A DNA stretch of 46,491 nt from Lentimicrobiaceae bacterium (GCA_022510485.1 JAFLTI010000015.1:1-46491); one strand, 5' to 3'; shown: positions 31,382 through 40,679, counted from the stretch's first letter. Notes: generated by a model from the letters alone, not told the origin. Numbers and translations are program-made.

Positions 31382-34243
31382 ATGCAAGAAAAAAAACTGT
31401 TTTTGTTAGATGCGATGGCTTTGATATACAGGGCGTATTTTGCTCTGAACAAAAATCCGCGCATTACCTCCAAAGGGCTTAATACCTCGGCAATCTTAGG
31501 TTTTGCCAACACCCTGCTCGAACTGCTCAAAAAAGAAAAGCCCACGCATTTAGGCGTGGCTTTCGATACTATGGCTCCCACCGCCCGCCATTTGGAATAT
31601 ACCGAATACAAGGCGAACCGCCCTCCGCTTCCCGATGATATAGCCGTTTCCATTCCCTATATCAAGAGGCTCTTGCAGGGTATGAACATTCCCATTCTCT
31701 ATGCCGACGGCTACGAAGCCGACGATGTAATCGGCACCCTGAGCAAGAAAGCCGAAAAGCAAGGCTACACCGTTTATATGGTAACGCCCGATAAGGATTT
31801 CGGGCAGTTGGTGAGCGAGCATATCTATATTTACAAGCCCGCCCGTATGGGCAACGATATAGAGATTCTCGGGCCCAAAGAAGTTTGCGAAAAATTCGGC
31901 ATACAAAATCCCTTGCAGGTTATAGATATGCTGGGGCTTTGGGGTGATGCCGCCGACAATATACCCGGTATTCCGGGAGTGGGCGAGGTAACGGCGCGCA
32001 AGCTGTTGGCGCAGTTCGGTTCGGTGGAGAACCTTATAGAAAAAGCTGCGGAGATAGAGAACCCAAAATTGCGTGAAAAAGTACAGCAGAACGTTGGGCA
32101 GGCATTGGAATCGAAGATGCTGGCAACCATTATTCTTGATGCTCCGGTAGAATTTAATCCGCAGGAACTTCAACTCTGCCCGCCCGATTCGGCAGCGGTG
32201 TTCAGCCTGTTAGACGAATTGGAAATGCGCCATCTTTCCACGCGCATTTCGTCATACTATCGCGATTGGAACGCCCCGGCATCAAGCCCGCAGAAACAAC
32301 AGTCCGCCACGCCCCAACTGTTCAGCACCTCCGCCACCCCCGCCACTCCTGCGCCACGCTCCAAAACCGGCACCAACAAACCCCAAGACACCACGCTCGA
32401 CCTCTTTGACCCGCAGAACCTGCCCGAAAGCAAACCTGTTATCTGCCATACCAAAGACGATGCCGATGTGGCTTTGTGGGCAAATGAAGCGGCACTGAAA
32501 GCAGGATTGGAAAAGCTGCTTGAGGAGCAAACCCCCGTGAGTTTTTATCTCTGTTCAGGCAAGGCAAACCATATACGCCAAGCCAAAAGCCTGTGTATAG
32601 CCTTTTGCCGCCACCAACCCCAAAACGCCCCCCACAGCCCCGCCGCATTCTATTATCTGCCGGTTTTCAGCCCCGAAGAAACTGCTGCCCTGCAAGCCTT
32701 TTTTTCGGCAGCCCGCACCTTTGGAAATTTAGTCTGCCACGACTTAAAAACCCAGCTGCACCTACTTAAAAATATGGGCGTGGAAGCCGATTTTGAAGCG
32801 TTCGACACCCTGTTGGCGCATTATCTCATAGACCCCGAATCTCCCCACGACCTGCCGAGGCTCACTGCCAACTACCTTCCTTATTCGTATAGCGAAAATC
32901 TGTTTGGCGGCGGATTGTCTGCCACCGACGAAGACATACGTTACAGCATACAGAACGCCAAGCTCGTCTTGGAACTCTATTATCGCCTGCAACCCGATTT
33001 AGAAAGGGCAGGGGCTCAAAAACTGTTTAGCGAGGTAGAAATACCCCTTTGCCGCGTGCTTTGCCTTATGGAACGCGCCGGCGTAAAGCTCGACCGGCTT
33101 CGTCTTGCCCAATACGGTAAGGAATTGCAGGAACAGATAGGCAAAATCGAACAGGAAATATACAGCCTTTCGGGGCAGGTGTTCAATATCGCCTCTCCCA
33201 AACAGTTGGGCGAAGTGCTTTTTGATAAATTGCAGATTGTAGAAAAGCCCAAGCATACTAAAACCAAGCAGTACAGCACCGCCGAAGATGTGTTGCAAAA
33301 GTTGGTGAACAAACATCCTATAGTGGAAAAAGTGCTGCAATACCGCAGCCTCACCAAACTAAAGACTACATACGTAGATGCCTTGCCCGCGCTGGCAGAC
33401 GCCAAGACCGACAAGATACACACCACCTACAACCAAGCCGTAACCGCCACCGGGCGTTTGAGTTCGCAGAATCCCAATCTGCAAAACATTCCCATACGTA
33501 CCGAATTAGGCAAGGAAATACGCCGTTGCTTTGTTCCCTCACAGCCCCAAAACCGTTTGCTGGCAGCCGACTATTCGCAGATAGAACTCCGCATCATAGC
33601 CCATTTGAGCGGAGATAAAACCATGCTGGCAGATTTTTCCCGCCATAAAGACATTCATACCGCAACCGCAGCCAACGTGTTCGGGGTCTTGCCCGAAGAG
33701 GTAACGCCCGAGATGCGCCGCAAGGCAAAATCGGTAAATTTCGGTATCGTTTACGGTATGTCCGCCTTCGGGCTTGCCGACCGTTTGCAGATACCGCGCA
33801 GAGAGGCAGCCGACCTTATCGAAAGATATTACGCCAATTATCCCGGTCTAAAAAACTATATAGAAAAGGCACTCGACGAAGCCCGGCAGAAAGGCTATAC
33901 CGAAACTCTCCTGCACCGCCGCCGCTATATCAAAGACATCAATTCCTCCAATTCAACCGTGCGCGGCTATGCCGAGCGCAACGCCATCAATGCCCCTGTG
34001 CAAGGTTCGAGCGCCGATATGATAAAGGTAGCGATGATTGCCGTGCAAAAACGAATAGAAGAAGAAAAACTTTCGGCACGTATGATTTTGCAGGTACACG
34101 ACGAATTGGTGTTTGATGTTCCCCAAAACGAAATAGAAAAGCTTTCGCAAATCGTAAACAAAGAAATGAAGAACGCCCTGCCTATGAGCGTTCCGGTAGA
34201 AGTAGAGATTAACTGCGCCGACAATTGGCTAGACGCCCATTAA
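31382..34243 (+). CDS. polA: DNA polymerase I with degenerate proofreading domain
   Basis: A 953-residue family A polymerase for Okazaki-fragment processing and repair. The N-terminal 5' nuclease is intact (LLDAMALIYRAYFAL, YEADDVIGTL, VTPDKDFGQLV, WGDAADNIPGIPGVG). The polymerase domain has TGRLSSQNPNLQNIP, motif A DYSQIELR (from residue 730), motif B RRKAKSVNFGIVYGMS and motif C QVHDELV. The middle domain lacks the 3'-5' exonuclease acids: the DTE position reads SFYLCSGK and the NxxxD motif reads HDLKTQ. A Pro/Ser/Thr-rich linker separates the nuclease from it. Proofreading is probably absent. It follows porW by 29 bp. Confidence 0.96.
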   Translation: MQEKKLFLLDAMALIYRAYFALNKNPRITSKGLNTSAILGFANTLLELLKKEKPTHLGVAFDTMAPTARHLEYTEYKANRPPLPDDIAVSIPYIKRLLQGMNIPILYADGYEADDVIGTLSKKAEKQGYTVYMVTPDKDFGQLVSEHIYIYKPARMGNDIEILGPKEVCEKFGIQNPLQVIDMLGLWGDAADNIPGIPGVGEVTARKLLAQFGSVENLIEKAAEIENPKLREKVQQNVGQALESKMLATIILDAPVEFNPQELQLCPPDSAAVFSLLDELEMRHLSTRISSYYRDWNAPASSPQKQQSATPQLFSTSATPATPAPRSKTGTNKPQDTTLDLFDPQNLPESKPVICHTKDDADVALWANEAALKAGLEKLLEEQTPVSFYLCSGKANHIRQAKSLCIAFCRHQPQNAPHSPAAFYYLPVFSPEETAALQAFFSAARTFGNLVCHDLKTQLHLLKNMGVEADFEAFDTLLAHYLIDPESPHDLPRLTANYLPYSYSENLFGGGLSATDEDIRYSIQNAKLVLELYYRLQPDLERAGAQKLFSEVEIPLCRVLCLMERAGVKLDRLRLAQYGKELQEQIGKIEQEIYSLSGQVFNIASPKQLGEVLFDKLQIVEKPKHTKTKQYSTAEDVLQKLVNKHPIVEKVLQYRSLTKLKTTYVDALPALADAKTDKIHTTYNQAVTATGRLSSQNPNLQNIPIRTELGKEIRRCFVPSQPQNRLLAADYSQIELRIIAHLSGDKTMLADFSRHKDIHTATAANVFGVLPEEVTPEMRRKAKSVNFGIVYGMSAFGLADRLQIPRREAADLIERYYANYPGLKNYIEKALDEARQKGYTETLLHRRRYIKDINSSNSTVRGYAERNAINAPVQGSSADMIKVAMIAVQKRIEEEKLSARMILQVHDELVFDVPQNEIEKLSQIVNKEMKNALPMSVPVEVEINCADNWLDAH

Positions 34244-34282
34244 AACAAAAGCCGCACAGCCGGCAGAAAGGATAGAACGAAG

Positions 34283-34930
34283 ATGAGTTTTTGGTCTTAC
34301 GTAAAAACAGGAAACTTTTGGAAACAGATCCTGTGGATGCTGCTTATCGTAATCGTGTTGGTATCGGGAGTGCTGTTGTCTTTGCGTTTCTTTACCCATC
34401 ACGGGCAGGATATACGGGTGGCGGATATCCGGGGTATGTATTTGCCGGAATTAGAACCCTTTGAAAAAGAGTTCGGCTTTAAGTTTGTGGTGCGCGATTC
34501 GGTGTACGAGCCCGAAAAAACACCCGGCGAAATCATAGCCCAGACTCCCCAGCCCGGCGAACACGTAAAGAAAAACCGCACCTTTTACGTAGTGTTGGCA
34601 GCCTCGCTTCCGGCATCGGTGCATATGCCCGACCTAACCGACCTTTCCTTGCGGCAGGCAGAGGCTCTCTTGGAAACCTACGGCTTGAAAGTAGGAGGCA
34701 AAACCATAGTTCCCTCCATTGTAAAAGGAGCGGTGGTAAATCAACTTTATAAAGGCGAAGAAATAGAACCGGGCAGTTTGGTAAGGCGGGGGTCATATAT
34801 AGATTTGCAGTTGGGCGACGACAAGGGAAGCTTGCCTGTGGCGCAGCAAGACACTATTTCAGAAGAAGATTTTTCCACCGAAGAAGACTATTTGGAATAT
34901 ACCGACACCGAATATTCTTACGAAGAATAA
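34283..34930 (+). CDS. PASTA-domain membrane protein
   Basis: A 215-residue protein with one N-terminal transmembrane helix (ILWMLLIVIVLVSGVLLSL) and about two or three periplasmic PASTA repeats, including GEIIAQTPQPGEHVKKNRTFYVVLA and MPDLTDLSLRQAEALLETYGLKVG. A very acidic tail (SEEDFSTEEDYLEYTDTEY) follows. PASTA domains bind peptidoglycan fragments or act as spacers in cell-wall proteins. There is no kinase or penicillin-binding domain. It is 8 bp from rluD, a pairing seen in other Bacteroidota. Confidence 0.85.
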   Translation: MSFWSYVKTGNFWKQILWMLLIVIVLVSGVLLSLRFFTHHGQDIRVADIRGMYLPELEPFEKEFGFKFVVRDSVYEPEKTPGEIIAQTPQPGEHVKKNRTFYVVLAASLPASVHMPDLTDLSLRQAEALLETYGLKVGGKTIVPSIVKGAVVNQLYKGEEIEPGSLVRRGSYIDLQLGDDKGSLPVAQQDTISEEDFSTEEDYLEYTDTEYSYEE

Positions 34931-34937
34931 TCAGAGT

Positions 34938-36041
34938 ATGATAGACGAAAACGAAAATCCGCAGATAGACGAAGAAAGCGAAGACGAGGAATCCCAAGGT
35001 CTTTACGAGCATTTTCGCGTGGTGGCGGATCCGGGTCAAGCTCCTTTGCGCTTGGATAAATTTTTGGTGGACCGCCTTTCGGGAACGGCACGCAACCGCA
35101 TACAGAACGCCGCCAAAGCCGGCAATATCTTGGTAAACGGCAAGGGCGAAAAATCCAACTATAAGGTAAAGCCCGGCGATGTGGTAACGCTTGTGTTGCC
35201 CAATCCGCCCCAGCACGTGGATTTGGAACCCGAAAACATACCCATAAATGTTGTCTACGAAGACGAAGCGGTTTTGGTGGTAGACAAATCCCCCGGTATG
35301 GTGGTTCATCCCGGTTTCGGCAATTTTACAGGCACGCTGGTCAACGCGCTTATGTATCATCTTAAAGGCGAAAAGCCCTTTTTGGTTCACCGTATCGACA
35401 AAGATACCTCAGGCTTGCTGTTGGTGGCAAAAACCGAAGAAGCCCAAACCTATCTTGCCAAACAGTTTTTTGACCACAGTATAGAACGCAAATACCGCGC
35501 CTTGGTGTGGGGCAATTTTGACGAAGAAGAAGGCACGGTAACGGGCAATATAGGCCGCAGCATACAAGACCGCAAGGTAATGGCGGTATTTCCCGACGGC
35601 GACAAGGGCAAGCCTGCCGTTACCCACTACCGCGTGGTGGAACGCTTTGGTTACGTTAGCTTGGTGGAATGTGTTTTAGAAACAGGACGCACCCATCAGA
35701 TACGTTGCCATATGCGTTATATCAAACATCCTCTTTTCGGCGATGCCGTTTATGGTGGCGACCGCATCCTAAAAGGCACTACCTTTACCAAATACAAGCA
35801 GTTTGTAGAAAATTGCTTTTCGATTCTGCCCCGTCAGGCACTGCACGCCGCCACCATAGGTTTTGTGCATCCCCTTACGCATAAAACCATCCGCTTTGAA
35901 TCTAAGATGCCAGCCGATATGAACGCCGTTCTCGAAAAATGGCGCACTTACAGCCAAAACCGGCAGATAGAAGAACCGGCGGAGGAACTTACTCCCAAAG
36001 AAATGCGGGAACGCGAAAAACTTTTGAACCTCAAGAAATAG
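34938..36041 (+). CDS. rluD: RluA-family 23S rRNA pseudouridine synthase
   Basis: A 367-residue enzyme that isomerises uridines in RNA. An acidic N-terminal leader is followed by an S4 RNA-binding domain (LRLDKFLVDRL...IQNAAKAGNILVNGK) and the catalytic domain with HRIDKDTSG (151-159; Asp154 is the nucleophile) and GRTHQIRCHM. The RluD assignment within the RluA family is by overall form; RluC or another specificity is possible. It is followed 5 bp later by the hydrolase gene. Confidence 0.87.
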   Translation: MIDENENPQIDEESEDEESQGLYEHFRVVADPGQAPLRLDKFLVDRLSGTARNRIQNAAKAGNILVNGKGEKSNYKVKPGDVVTLVLPNPPQHVDLEPENIPINVVYEDEAVLVVDKSPGMVVHPGFGNFTGTLVNALMYHLKGEKPFLVHRIDKDTSGLLLVAKTEEAQTYLAKQFFDHSIERKYRALVWGNFDEEEGTVTGNIGRSIQDRKVMAVFPDGDKGKPAVTHYRVVERFGYVSLVECVLETGRTHQIRCHMRYIKHPLFGDAVYGGDRILKGTTFTKYKQFVENCFSILPRQALHAATIGFVHPLTHKTIRFESKMPADMNAVLEKWRTYSQNRQIEEPAEELTPKEMREREKLLNLKK

Positions 36042-36046
36042 CCTTT

Positions 36047-36871
36047 ATGCAAGAATTTCAAGACAAGAACCTGAGCATAGACGGCAAAAACGTACACTAT
36101 ACCGTATGGCGGCAAGATGCCGCAGCCCAAAGCAAACCGGTGTTACTGCTGCATGGTTTTACCGAAGCCGTTTTTGTGTGGAACGATTTGGCGCAATACT
36201 TAAGCAAACGCGGCTACCACGTGCTATGCCTCGATATGGCGGGACACGGCAAAACCGATAGCTTCGGCAGCGTGCACAGTATGGAATTGCAGGCAGACAT
36301 AGCCAAGCAGGTGTTGGAAGCCGAAAATATAGAAAAGGCAGCGGTGATAGGCCACTCTATGGGCGGCTATGTGGCGGCGGCTTTCGGCTGCCTCTACCCG
36401 CAGATGGTGCTGGGCATAGGATTCTTTCACTCGCATCCCGGAGCCGATACCCCGCAGGCAGCCGAAAGCCGCCGCCGTTCCTTAGAACTCTTGCGCGCCC
36501 AGCGCATCAGCTTTGTTACCGACACCATGCACACCCTCTTTGCCCCCGGCACCGAAAAAATTTACGCTGCCCAAATAGCCTTTCTGCAGGAAAACGCCCG
36601 CGCTATGGGCGCGCAAGCCATAGCCGCCTCCCAGCAAGGTATGCTGGAACGCCCCGGCAGGCTTTGTGTGTATGAGCTTAAAGTGCCATTCCTCTTTATT
36701 ATCGGCACGCTCGACGAGCGTATGGATAAAGTCAAAATTATGGCGCAGACGCTCCTGCCCGAAAAGGCTTGTGTGCAGCTGCTGCCGGTAGGGCATATGG
36801 GAATGTACGAAAGCCCCCGCGAAACCCGGGCTTTTGTGGCAGGCTATCTCGATACGCTACATTTTTCGTAA
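36047..36871 (+). CDS. alpha/beta-fold hydrolase
   Basis: A 274-residue hydrolase. LLLHGFTEAVFVWNDLAQYL forms the oxyanion region, the nucleophile elbow is GHSMGG (Ser104), and the likely acid and His lie in IGTLDERMD and PVGHMGMYE. The open frame runs upstream to 35939 inside rluD, but ATG 36047 follows the rluD stop by 5 bp and begins a normal fold. The substrate is unknown. Its stop codon is part of the promoter box for cyuA. Confidence 0.85.
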   Translation: MQEFQDKNLSIDGKNVHYTVWRQDAAAQSKPVLLLHGFTEAVFVWNDLAQYLSKRGYHVLCLDMAGHGKTDSFGSVHSMELQADIAKQVLEAENIEKAAVIGHSMGGYVAAAFGCLYPQMVLGIGFFHSHPGADTPQAAESRRRSLELLRAQRISFVTDTMHTLFAPGTEKIYAAQIAFLQENARAMGAQAIAASQQGMLERPGRLCVYELKVPFLFIIGTLDERMDKVKIMAQTLLPEKACVQLLPVGHMGMYESPRETRAFVAGYLDTLHFS

Positions 36872-36876
36872 GTTTG
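36869..36876 (+). promoter_or_regulatory. promoter -7 box of cyuA
   Basis: TAAGTTTG fits TAnnTTTG, overlaps the hydrolase stop codon and lies 51 nt before the cyuA ATG. Confidence 0.45.
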
Positions 36877-36927
36877 CAATGCTGTATTTGCAGCAAGCCA
36901 TTATCCTAAAAAGAAAACAATAAGACC

Positions 36928-38253
36928 ATGTTGAGCGCAAAAAAGGTCAGCAATATGTATAGCCTCTTAAAAAAAGAGGTAGTGCCGGCATTGGGCTGCA
37001 CCGAACCCATAGCGGTAGCCTTGGCGGTGGCAAAAGCCGCCGAAACCCTGAGGGATTTAACGGGCAATAAAACGCTGCTGCCCGAAAAGATAGAGGTATT
37101 TGCAAGCCTCAACATCTATAAAAACGGTATGGGCGTAGGTATTCCCGGCACCGACCTTACCGGATTGCACATAGCCTCTGCCTTAGGTGCCATTGTGGGC
37201 GATTCTAAAAAAGAACTGGAAGTGCTTTCGGGCGTAAAACCCGCCCACGTAAGCAAGGCAAAGACTTTTGTAAAAGAGGGTAGGGTAAGCGTAGAAACCA
37301 AAAGCGGCGTAAACAAAGTGTATGCCGAAGCCATCTGCACATTTGGCAAGAACAAGGCACGCGCCGTAATAGAAGAAACCCATCAGAACATCGTGCTGGT
37401 AGAAGCCAACGGTAAAAAGGTCTTTTCTAAGAAAGCCGCCGCTGCAGGAACCGCTTCCGAAGAAGAGCTCTACAAAATCACGATGGACGACATCTACGAG
37501 TTTGCCTGCAAGCAACCGTTTTCAAAGATAGAATTCATTATAGAAGAAGCATCCCTCAACAAAAAACTCTCCGACTACGGGCTAAAGCATAAAAGCGGTA
37601 TGGGCATAGGCGCTACGCTTTTGAAAAGGCTCAAAGAACGCAAGCTGTCGGGTACAAATTGCTTGATGGAATACGCTATGGCAATGACCGCCGCCGCTTC
37701 CGATGCGCGTATGTCGGGAGCCTTGCTGCCTGCTATGAGCAATTCGGGAAGCGGAAACCAAGGCATAACCGCTATGGTGCCTGTGCTTGCCGTAGCCGAA
37801 AAAACCAAGGCGAGCCGTGAAAAATTGGCGCGTGCCCTGATTTTGAGCAACCTCACCGCCATTCATATCAAGCACGGCTTTGGCAGACTTTCTGCCGCTT
37901 GCGGTTGCGTGGTGGCATCTACAGGAGCCGCCTGCGGTGTTTGCTATCTTTTAGACGGCAACGGAGAACAGATAAAATATGCCGTCAAGAATATGATAGG
38001 CAACCTTACCGGTATGGTATGCGACGGAGCCAAATTAGGCTGCGCCCTCAAAGTGGCTTCGGGAACGAGCGCAGCCATGCAGGCAGCCATGTTGGCAAAA
38101 GAAAACGTGTATGTGCCGGGTTCAAACGGTATTGTAGAAGACGATGTGGAATGTACTATATGCAATATAGGTAGAATCGCTTCCGATGCTATGAACCAGG
38201 CAGACGAGGTGATTCTCGACATTATGGTGAACAAGAAAAAAACCAAAAAATAA
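36928..38253 (+). CDS. cyuA: L-cysteine desulfidase family protein (CyuA/YhaM, UPF0597)
   Basis: A 441-residue enzyme of the serine-dehydratase alpha-like family, probably converting cysteine to pyruvate, ammonia and sulfide. VVPALGCTEPIAVALAVAKA, GMGVGIPGTDLTG, SNSGSGNQGITAMVPVLAVAE, AACGCVVASTGAACGVCYLL and ECTICNIGRIASDAM are typical; conserved Cys residues (Cys24 and C-terminal ones) probably hold an iron-sulfur cluster. Cysteine breakdown fits the amino-acid-fermenting lifestyle suggested by kamDE. It is followed 6 bp later by the aldolase gene. Confidence 0.87.
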   Translation: MLSAKKVSNMYSLLKKEVVPALGCTEPIAVALAVAKAAETLRDLTGNKTLLPEKIEVFASLNIYKNGMGVGIPGTDLTGLHIASALGAIVGDSKKELEVLSGVKPAHVSKAKTFVKEGRVSVETKSGVNKVYAEAICTFGKNKARAVIEETHQNIVLVEANGKKVFSKKAAAAGTASEEELYKITMDDIYEFACKQPFSKIEFIIEEASLNKKLSDYGLKHKSGMGIGATLLKRLKERKLSGTNCLMEYAMAMTAAASDARMSGALLPAMSNSGSGNQGITAMVPVLAVAEKTKASREKLARALILSNLTAIHIKHGFGRLSAACGCVVASTGAACGVCYLLDGNGEQIKYAVKNMIGNLTGMVCDGAKLGCALKVASGTSAAMQAAMLAKENVYVPGSNGIVEDDVECTICNIGRIASDAMNQADEVILDIMVNKKKTKK

Positions 38254-38259
38254 ACCGCT

Positions 38260-39252
38260 ATGACAAGTTACAAGGAATTAGGGTTGGTAAATACCCGGGA
38301 ACTTTTCAGCAAGGCGATGCAAGGTCGGTATGCCATTCCGGCTTTCAATTTTAACAATATGGAACAGTTGCAGGCCATTGTGCAGGCTTGCGCCGAAACC
38401 AAGTCGCCCGTAATATTGCAGGTATCCAAAGGAGCGCGTCAATACGCCAATCAAACCATGTTGCGCTATATGGCGCAGGGTGCGGTGGAATACGCCAAAG
38501 AATTGGGAGTAAACGTGCCTATCGTATTGCATTTGGATCACGGCGACAGTTTTGAACTTTGCTGCGACTGTATCGAAACCGGCTTTTCTTCGGTAATGAT
38601 AGACGGTTCCCACCTGCCTTACGAAGAAAATATAGCCCTTACCAAAAAGGTAGTGGAATACGCCCACCGCTACGATGTAAGCGTTGAGGGCGAATTGGGT
38701 GTGCTGGCAGGTATCGAAGACGAAGTACAGGCAGAACACCATACCTACACGCGCCCCGAAGAAGTAGAAGACTTTTTGAAGCACACCGGCGTGGATTCTT
38801 TGGCTATTTCTATCGGAACTTCGCACGGAGCCAACAAGTTCAAGCCCGAACAATGCACGCGCAATGCCGAGGGCGTATTGGTTCCGCCTCCTTTGCGTTT
38901 CGATATTTTGGAAGAAGTGGAAAAACGTATTCCGGGATTCCCCATCGTATTGCACGGAGCCAGCAGCGTGCCTCAAAATTTGGTGTCGATTATCAACCGC
39001 TACGGCGGTGGCTTAAAAGATGCCATCGGTATTCCCGAAGATCAGTTGCGTAAAGCCGCTTCTTCGGCAGTTTGCAAAATCAATATCGACAGCGACGGCC
39101 GTCTTGCTATGACCGCCGCCGTGCGTGAGGTATTGGTAAACAAGCCTGCCGAATTTGATCCCCGCAAATACCTCGGTCCCGCCCGCGACAGCCTCAAGAT
39201 GCTCTATATGCACAAGATAGTAAACGTATTGGGAAGCAACAACAGGATTTAG
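38260..39252 (+). CDS. class II fructose-bisphosphate aldolase
   Basis: A 330-residue Zn-dependent aldolase cleaving fructose 1,6-bisphosphate into the two triose phosphates. YAIPAFNFNNMEQLQAI, VLHLDHGDSF (catalytic Asp93, Zn ligand His94), EGELGVLAG, the zinc region SIGTSHGANKF and VLHGASSVP are conserved, followed by INIDSDGRLAMT. It probably shares a transcript with cyuA and ends at a strong terminator. Confidence 0.93.
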   Translation: MTSYKELGLVNTRELFSKAMQGRYAIPAFNFNNMEQLQAIVQACAETKSPVILQVSKGARQYANQTMLRYMAQGAVEYAKELGVNVPIVLHLDHGDSFELCCDCIETGFSSVMIDGSHLPYEENIALTKKVVEYAHRYDVSVEGELGVLAGIEDEVQAEHHTYTRPEEVEDFLKHTGVDSLAISIGTSHGANKFKPEQCTRNAEGVLVPPPLRFDILEEVEKRIPGFPIVLHGASSVPQNLVSIINRYGGGLKDAIGIPEDQLRKAASSAVCKINIDSDGRLAMTAAVREVLVNKPAEFDPRKYLGPARDSLKMLYMHKIVNVLGSNNRI

Positions 39253-39272
39253 TTAAATAAATCCCGCCCCCG

Positions 39273-39310
39273 AAATCCCCTGTGCCTTTTCGGCACAGGG
39301 GATTTTTTTT
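39273..39310 (+). terminator. terminator after the aldolase gene
   Basis: A perfect 14-bp stem (39273-39286 with 39292-39305), core CCCCTGTGCC/GGCACAGGGG, loop TTTTC, followed by T8. Confidence 0.95.
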
Positions 39311-39400
39311 ATTCTCCGCATTTCTGCGGCGATTATTCCGTCTATTCACCGCAAATTTGCGGTGAATAATTGCCTTTTTCACCGCAAAGTGTTACCTTTG
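39310..39400 (+). promoter_or_regulatory. three 33-bp-spaced operator repeats and promoter of the Fic gene
   Basis: CCGCA occurs at 39316, 39349 and 39382, exactly 33 bp apart. The first two form CCGCA-N4-TGCGG palindromes; the second extends to a perfect 26-bp palindrome (39343-39368); the third is a half site. The flanks also match (TATTC or TTTTC before, GATTATT/GAATAAT after), so this is a degenerate 33-bp tandem repeat. TTG 39370-39372 and TACCTTTG 39393-39400 form a promoter with a 20-bp spacer; the third site lies within that spacer. Confidence 0.75.
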
Positions 39401-39404
39401 CCCT

Positions 39405-40514
39405 ATGAGAAAGCCCTCTGTAAAAAACATATACATTTGGCAAAGAAAAGATTGGCATCGGTTTCGCTGGGATTCCGAAGCCTTGTTGGAATCCTTGAAT
39501 CGCCTCAGTTACCTATATGGCAAACTCAACGGCCAGATGTCTATGCTTGGATTTAACGACAAAAGCCGTTCCTTATTGTCGGCTATGACCGATGAACTGA
39601 TAGGTTCTTCGGCTATAGAGGGAATTTCGCTCAATCTGGATTCGGTACGCAGCAGTATAGCCCGCAAACTCGGTATAGAAGAAGAGGGGGTGCGTGTAGA
39701 GGATCACTATATAGAGGGCTTGGTTGATGTAATGATAGAGGCGGTAAGCAATTGCAGGGAACCCTTAACCGAAGAACGGCTGTTTGGGTGGCACGCGGCA
39801 TTGTTTCCTTTGGGGCGTAGCGGCAGGTATAAAATTACGGTGGCTGATTGGCGCAAGGGAGAAGAACCTATGCAAGTGGTTTCCGGTGCGCTCGGCCACG
39901 AAAAGGTACATTATCAGGCACCGGCATCTGCCGATGTTCCGGCACAGATGGCGCAGTTGATAGAATGGTGCAACACTACCGATTTATCGCCCTTTCTTAT
40001 GGCTGCTGTAGCCCACCTATGGTTTGTTACTATCCACCCCTTTGATGACGGCAACGGACGTATAGGTCGCACACTTGTCGATATGATTCTTGCGCGTATG
40101 GATAAAAACTTTGCCCGATATTACAGTATGTCGGCAGAGATTAACCGCAACAAAAAGGCGTATTACAAAATTCTGGAACGCACCCAGCAGGGAGACCTCG
40201 ATATTACGGAATGGATTTTATGGTTTTTAGGCTGCCTCGAAAACGCCATATCCGCAGCTTCTAAAAATATTGAACGTGTATTGCAAAAAGCCGCCTATTG
40301 GGATAAATTCAGAAACGTGGAGGTTAACGAGCGGCAACGCAAGGTAATAAACCGTCTGTGGGACGGTTTTGAAGGAAAACTGACCACTTCCAAATGGGCA
40401 AAGATTTGCAGTTGTTCTCAAGATACCGCCCTTCGCGACATTAACGATTTGCTCGCCAAAAAAATGCTCAAAAACAGCGGCGAAGGCGGTCGTAGTGCAA
40501 ACTATATCCTATAG
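39405..40514 (+). CDS. Fic-domain protein with N-terminal autoinhibitory helix and C-terminal winged helix
   Basis: A 369-residue Fic protein of the DUF4172 type. The active motif is HPFDDGNGRIGR (211-222), with catalytic His211. The inhibitory motif SSAIEG (S68xxxE72G73) precedes the Fic core, as in class II enzymes, where the Glu blocks ATP. The C-terminal 70 residues (RQRKVINRLWDGFEGKLTTSKWAKICSCSQDTALRDINDLLAKKMLKNSG) look like a winged helix. Such proteins AMPylate themselves or targets such as gyrase; here the DNA-binding part may read the operator repeats upstream. ATG 39405 lies 5 nt after the -7 box, so the mRNA may be leaderless. Confidence 0.9.
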   Translation: MRKPSVKNIYIWQRKDWHRFRWDSEALLESLNRLSYLYGKLNGQMSMLGFNDKSRSLLSAMTDELIGSSAIEGISLNLDSVRSSIARKLGIEEEGVRVEDHYIEGLVDVMIEAVSNCREPLTEERLFGWHAALFPLGRSGRYKITVADWRKGEEPMQVVSGALGHEKVHYQAPASADVPAQMAQLIEWCNTTDLSPFLMAAVAHLWFVTIHPFDDGNGRIGRTLVDMILARMDKNFARYYSMSAEINRNKKAYYKILERTQQGDLDITEWILWFLGCLENAISAASKNIERVLQKAAYWDKFRNVEVNERQRKVINRLWDGFEGKLTTSKWAKICSCSQDTALRDINDLLAKKMLKNSGEGGRSANYIL

Positions 40515-40631
40515 TAAAACCTCAAAAGGTTTTTGTTTTGTCGCGAATATATCATATTCTGTTAGACGGACTCTCGGTAATCGAAAATATGTTCCATAAT
40601 AGATAGATTCTCAATAGTTTCTTCTGAAAAA

Positions 40632-40663
40632 TTTGTCAGATAATTTTTTTTGTCTTATTTTTG
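40632..40663 (+). promoter_or_regulatory. promoter of the large T9SS cargo gene
   Basis: TTTG (40632-40635), a 20-bp spacer and TATTTTTG (40656-40663) match the Bacteroidota consensus closely. The expected transcript has a leader of about 150 nt. The part before it (40515-40631) is AT-rich and holds nothing I recognise. Confidence 0.7.
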
Positions 40664-40679
40664 CTTCCAACTACCAAAT

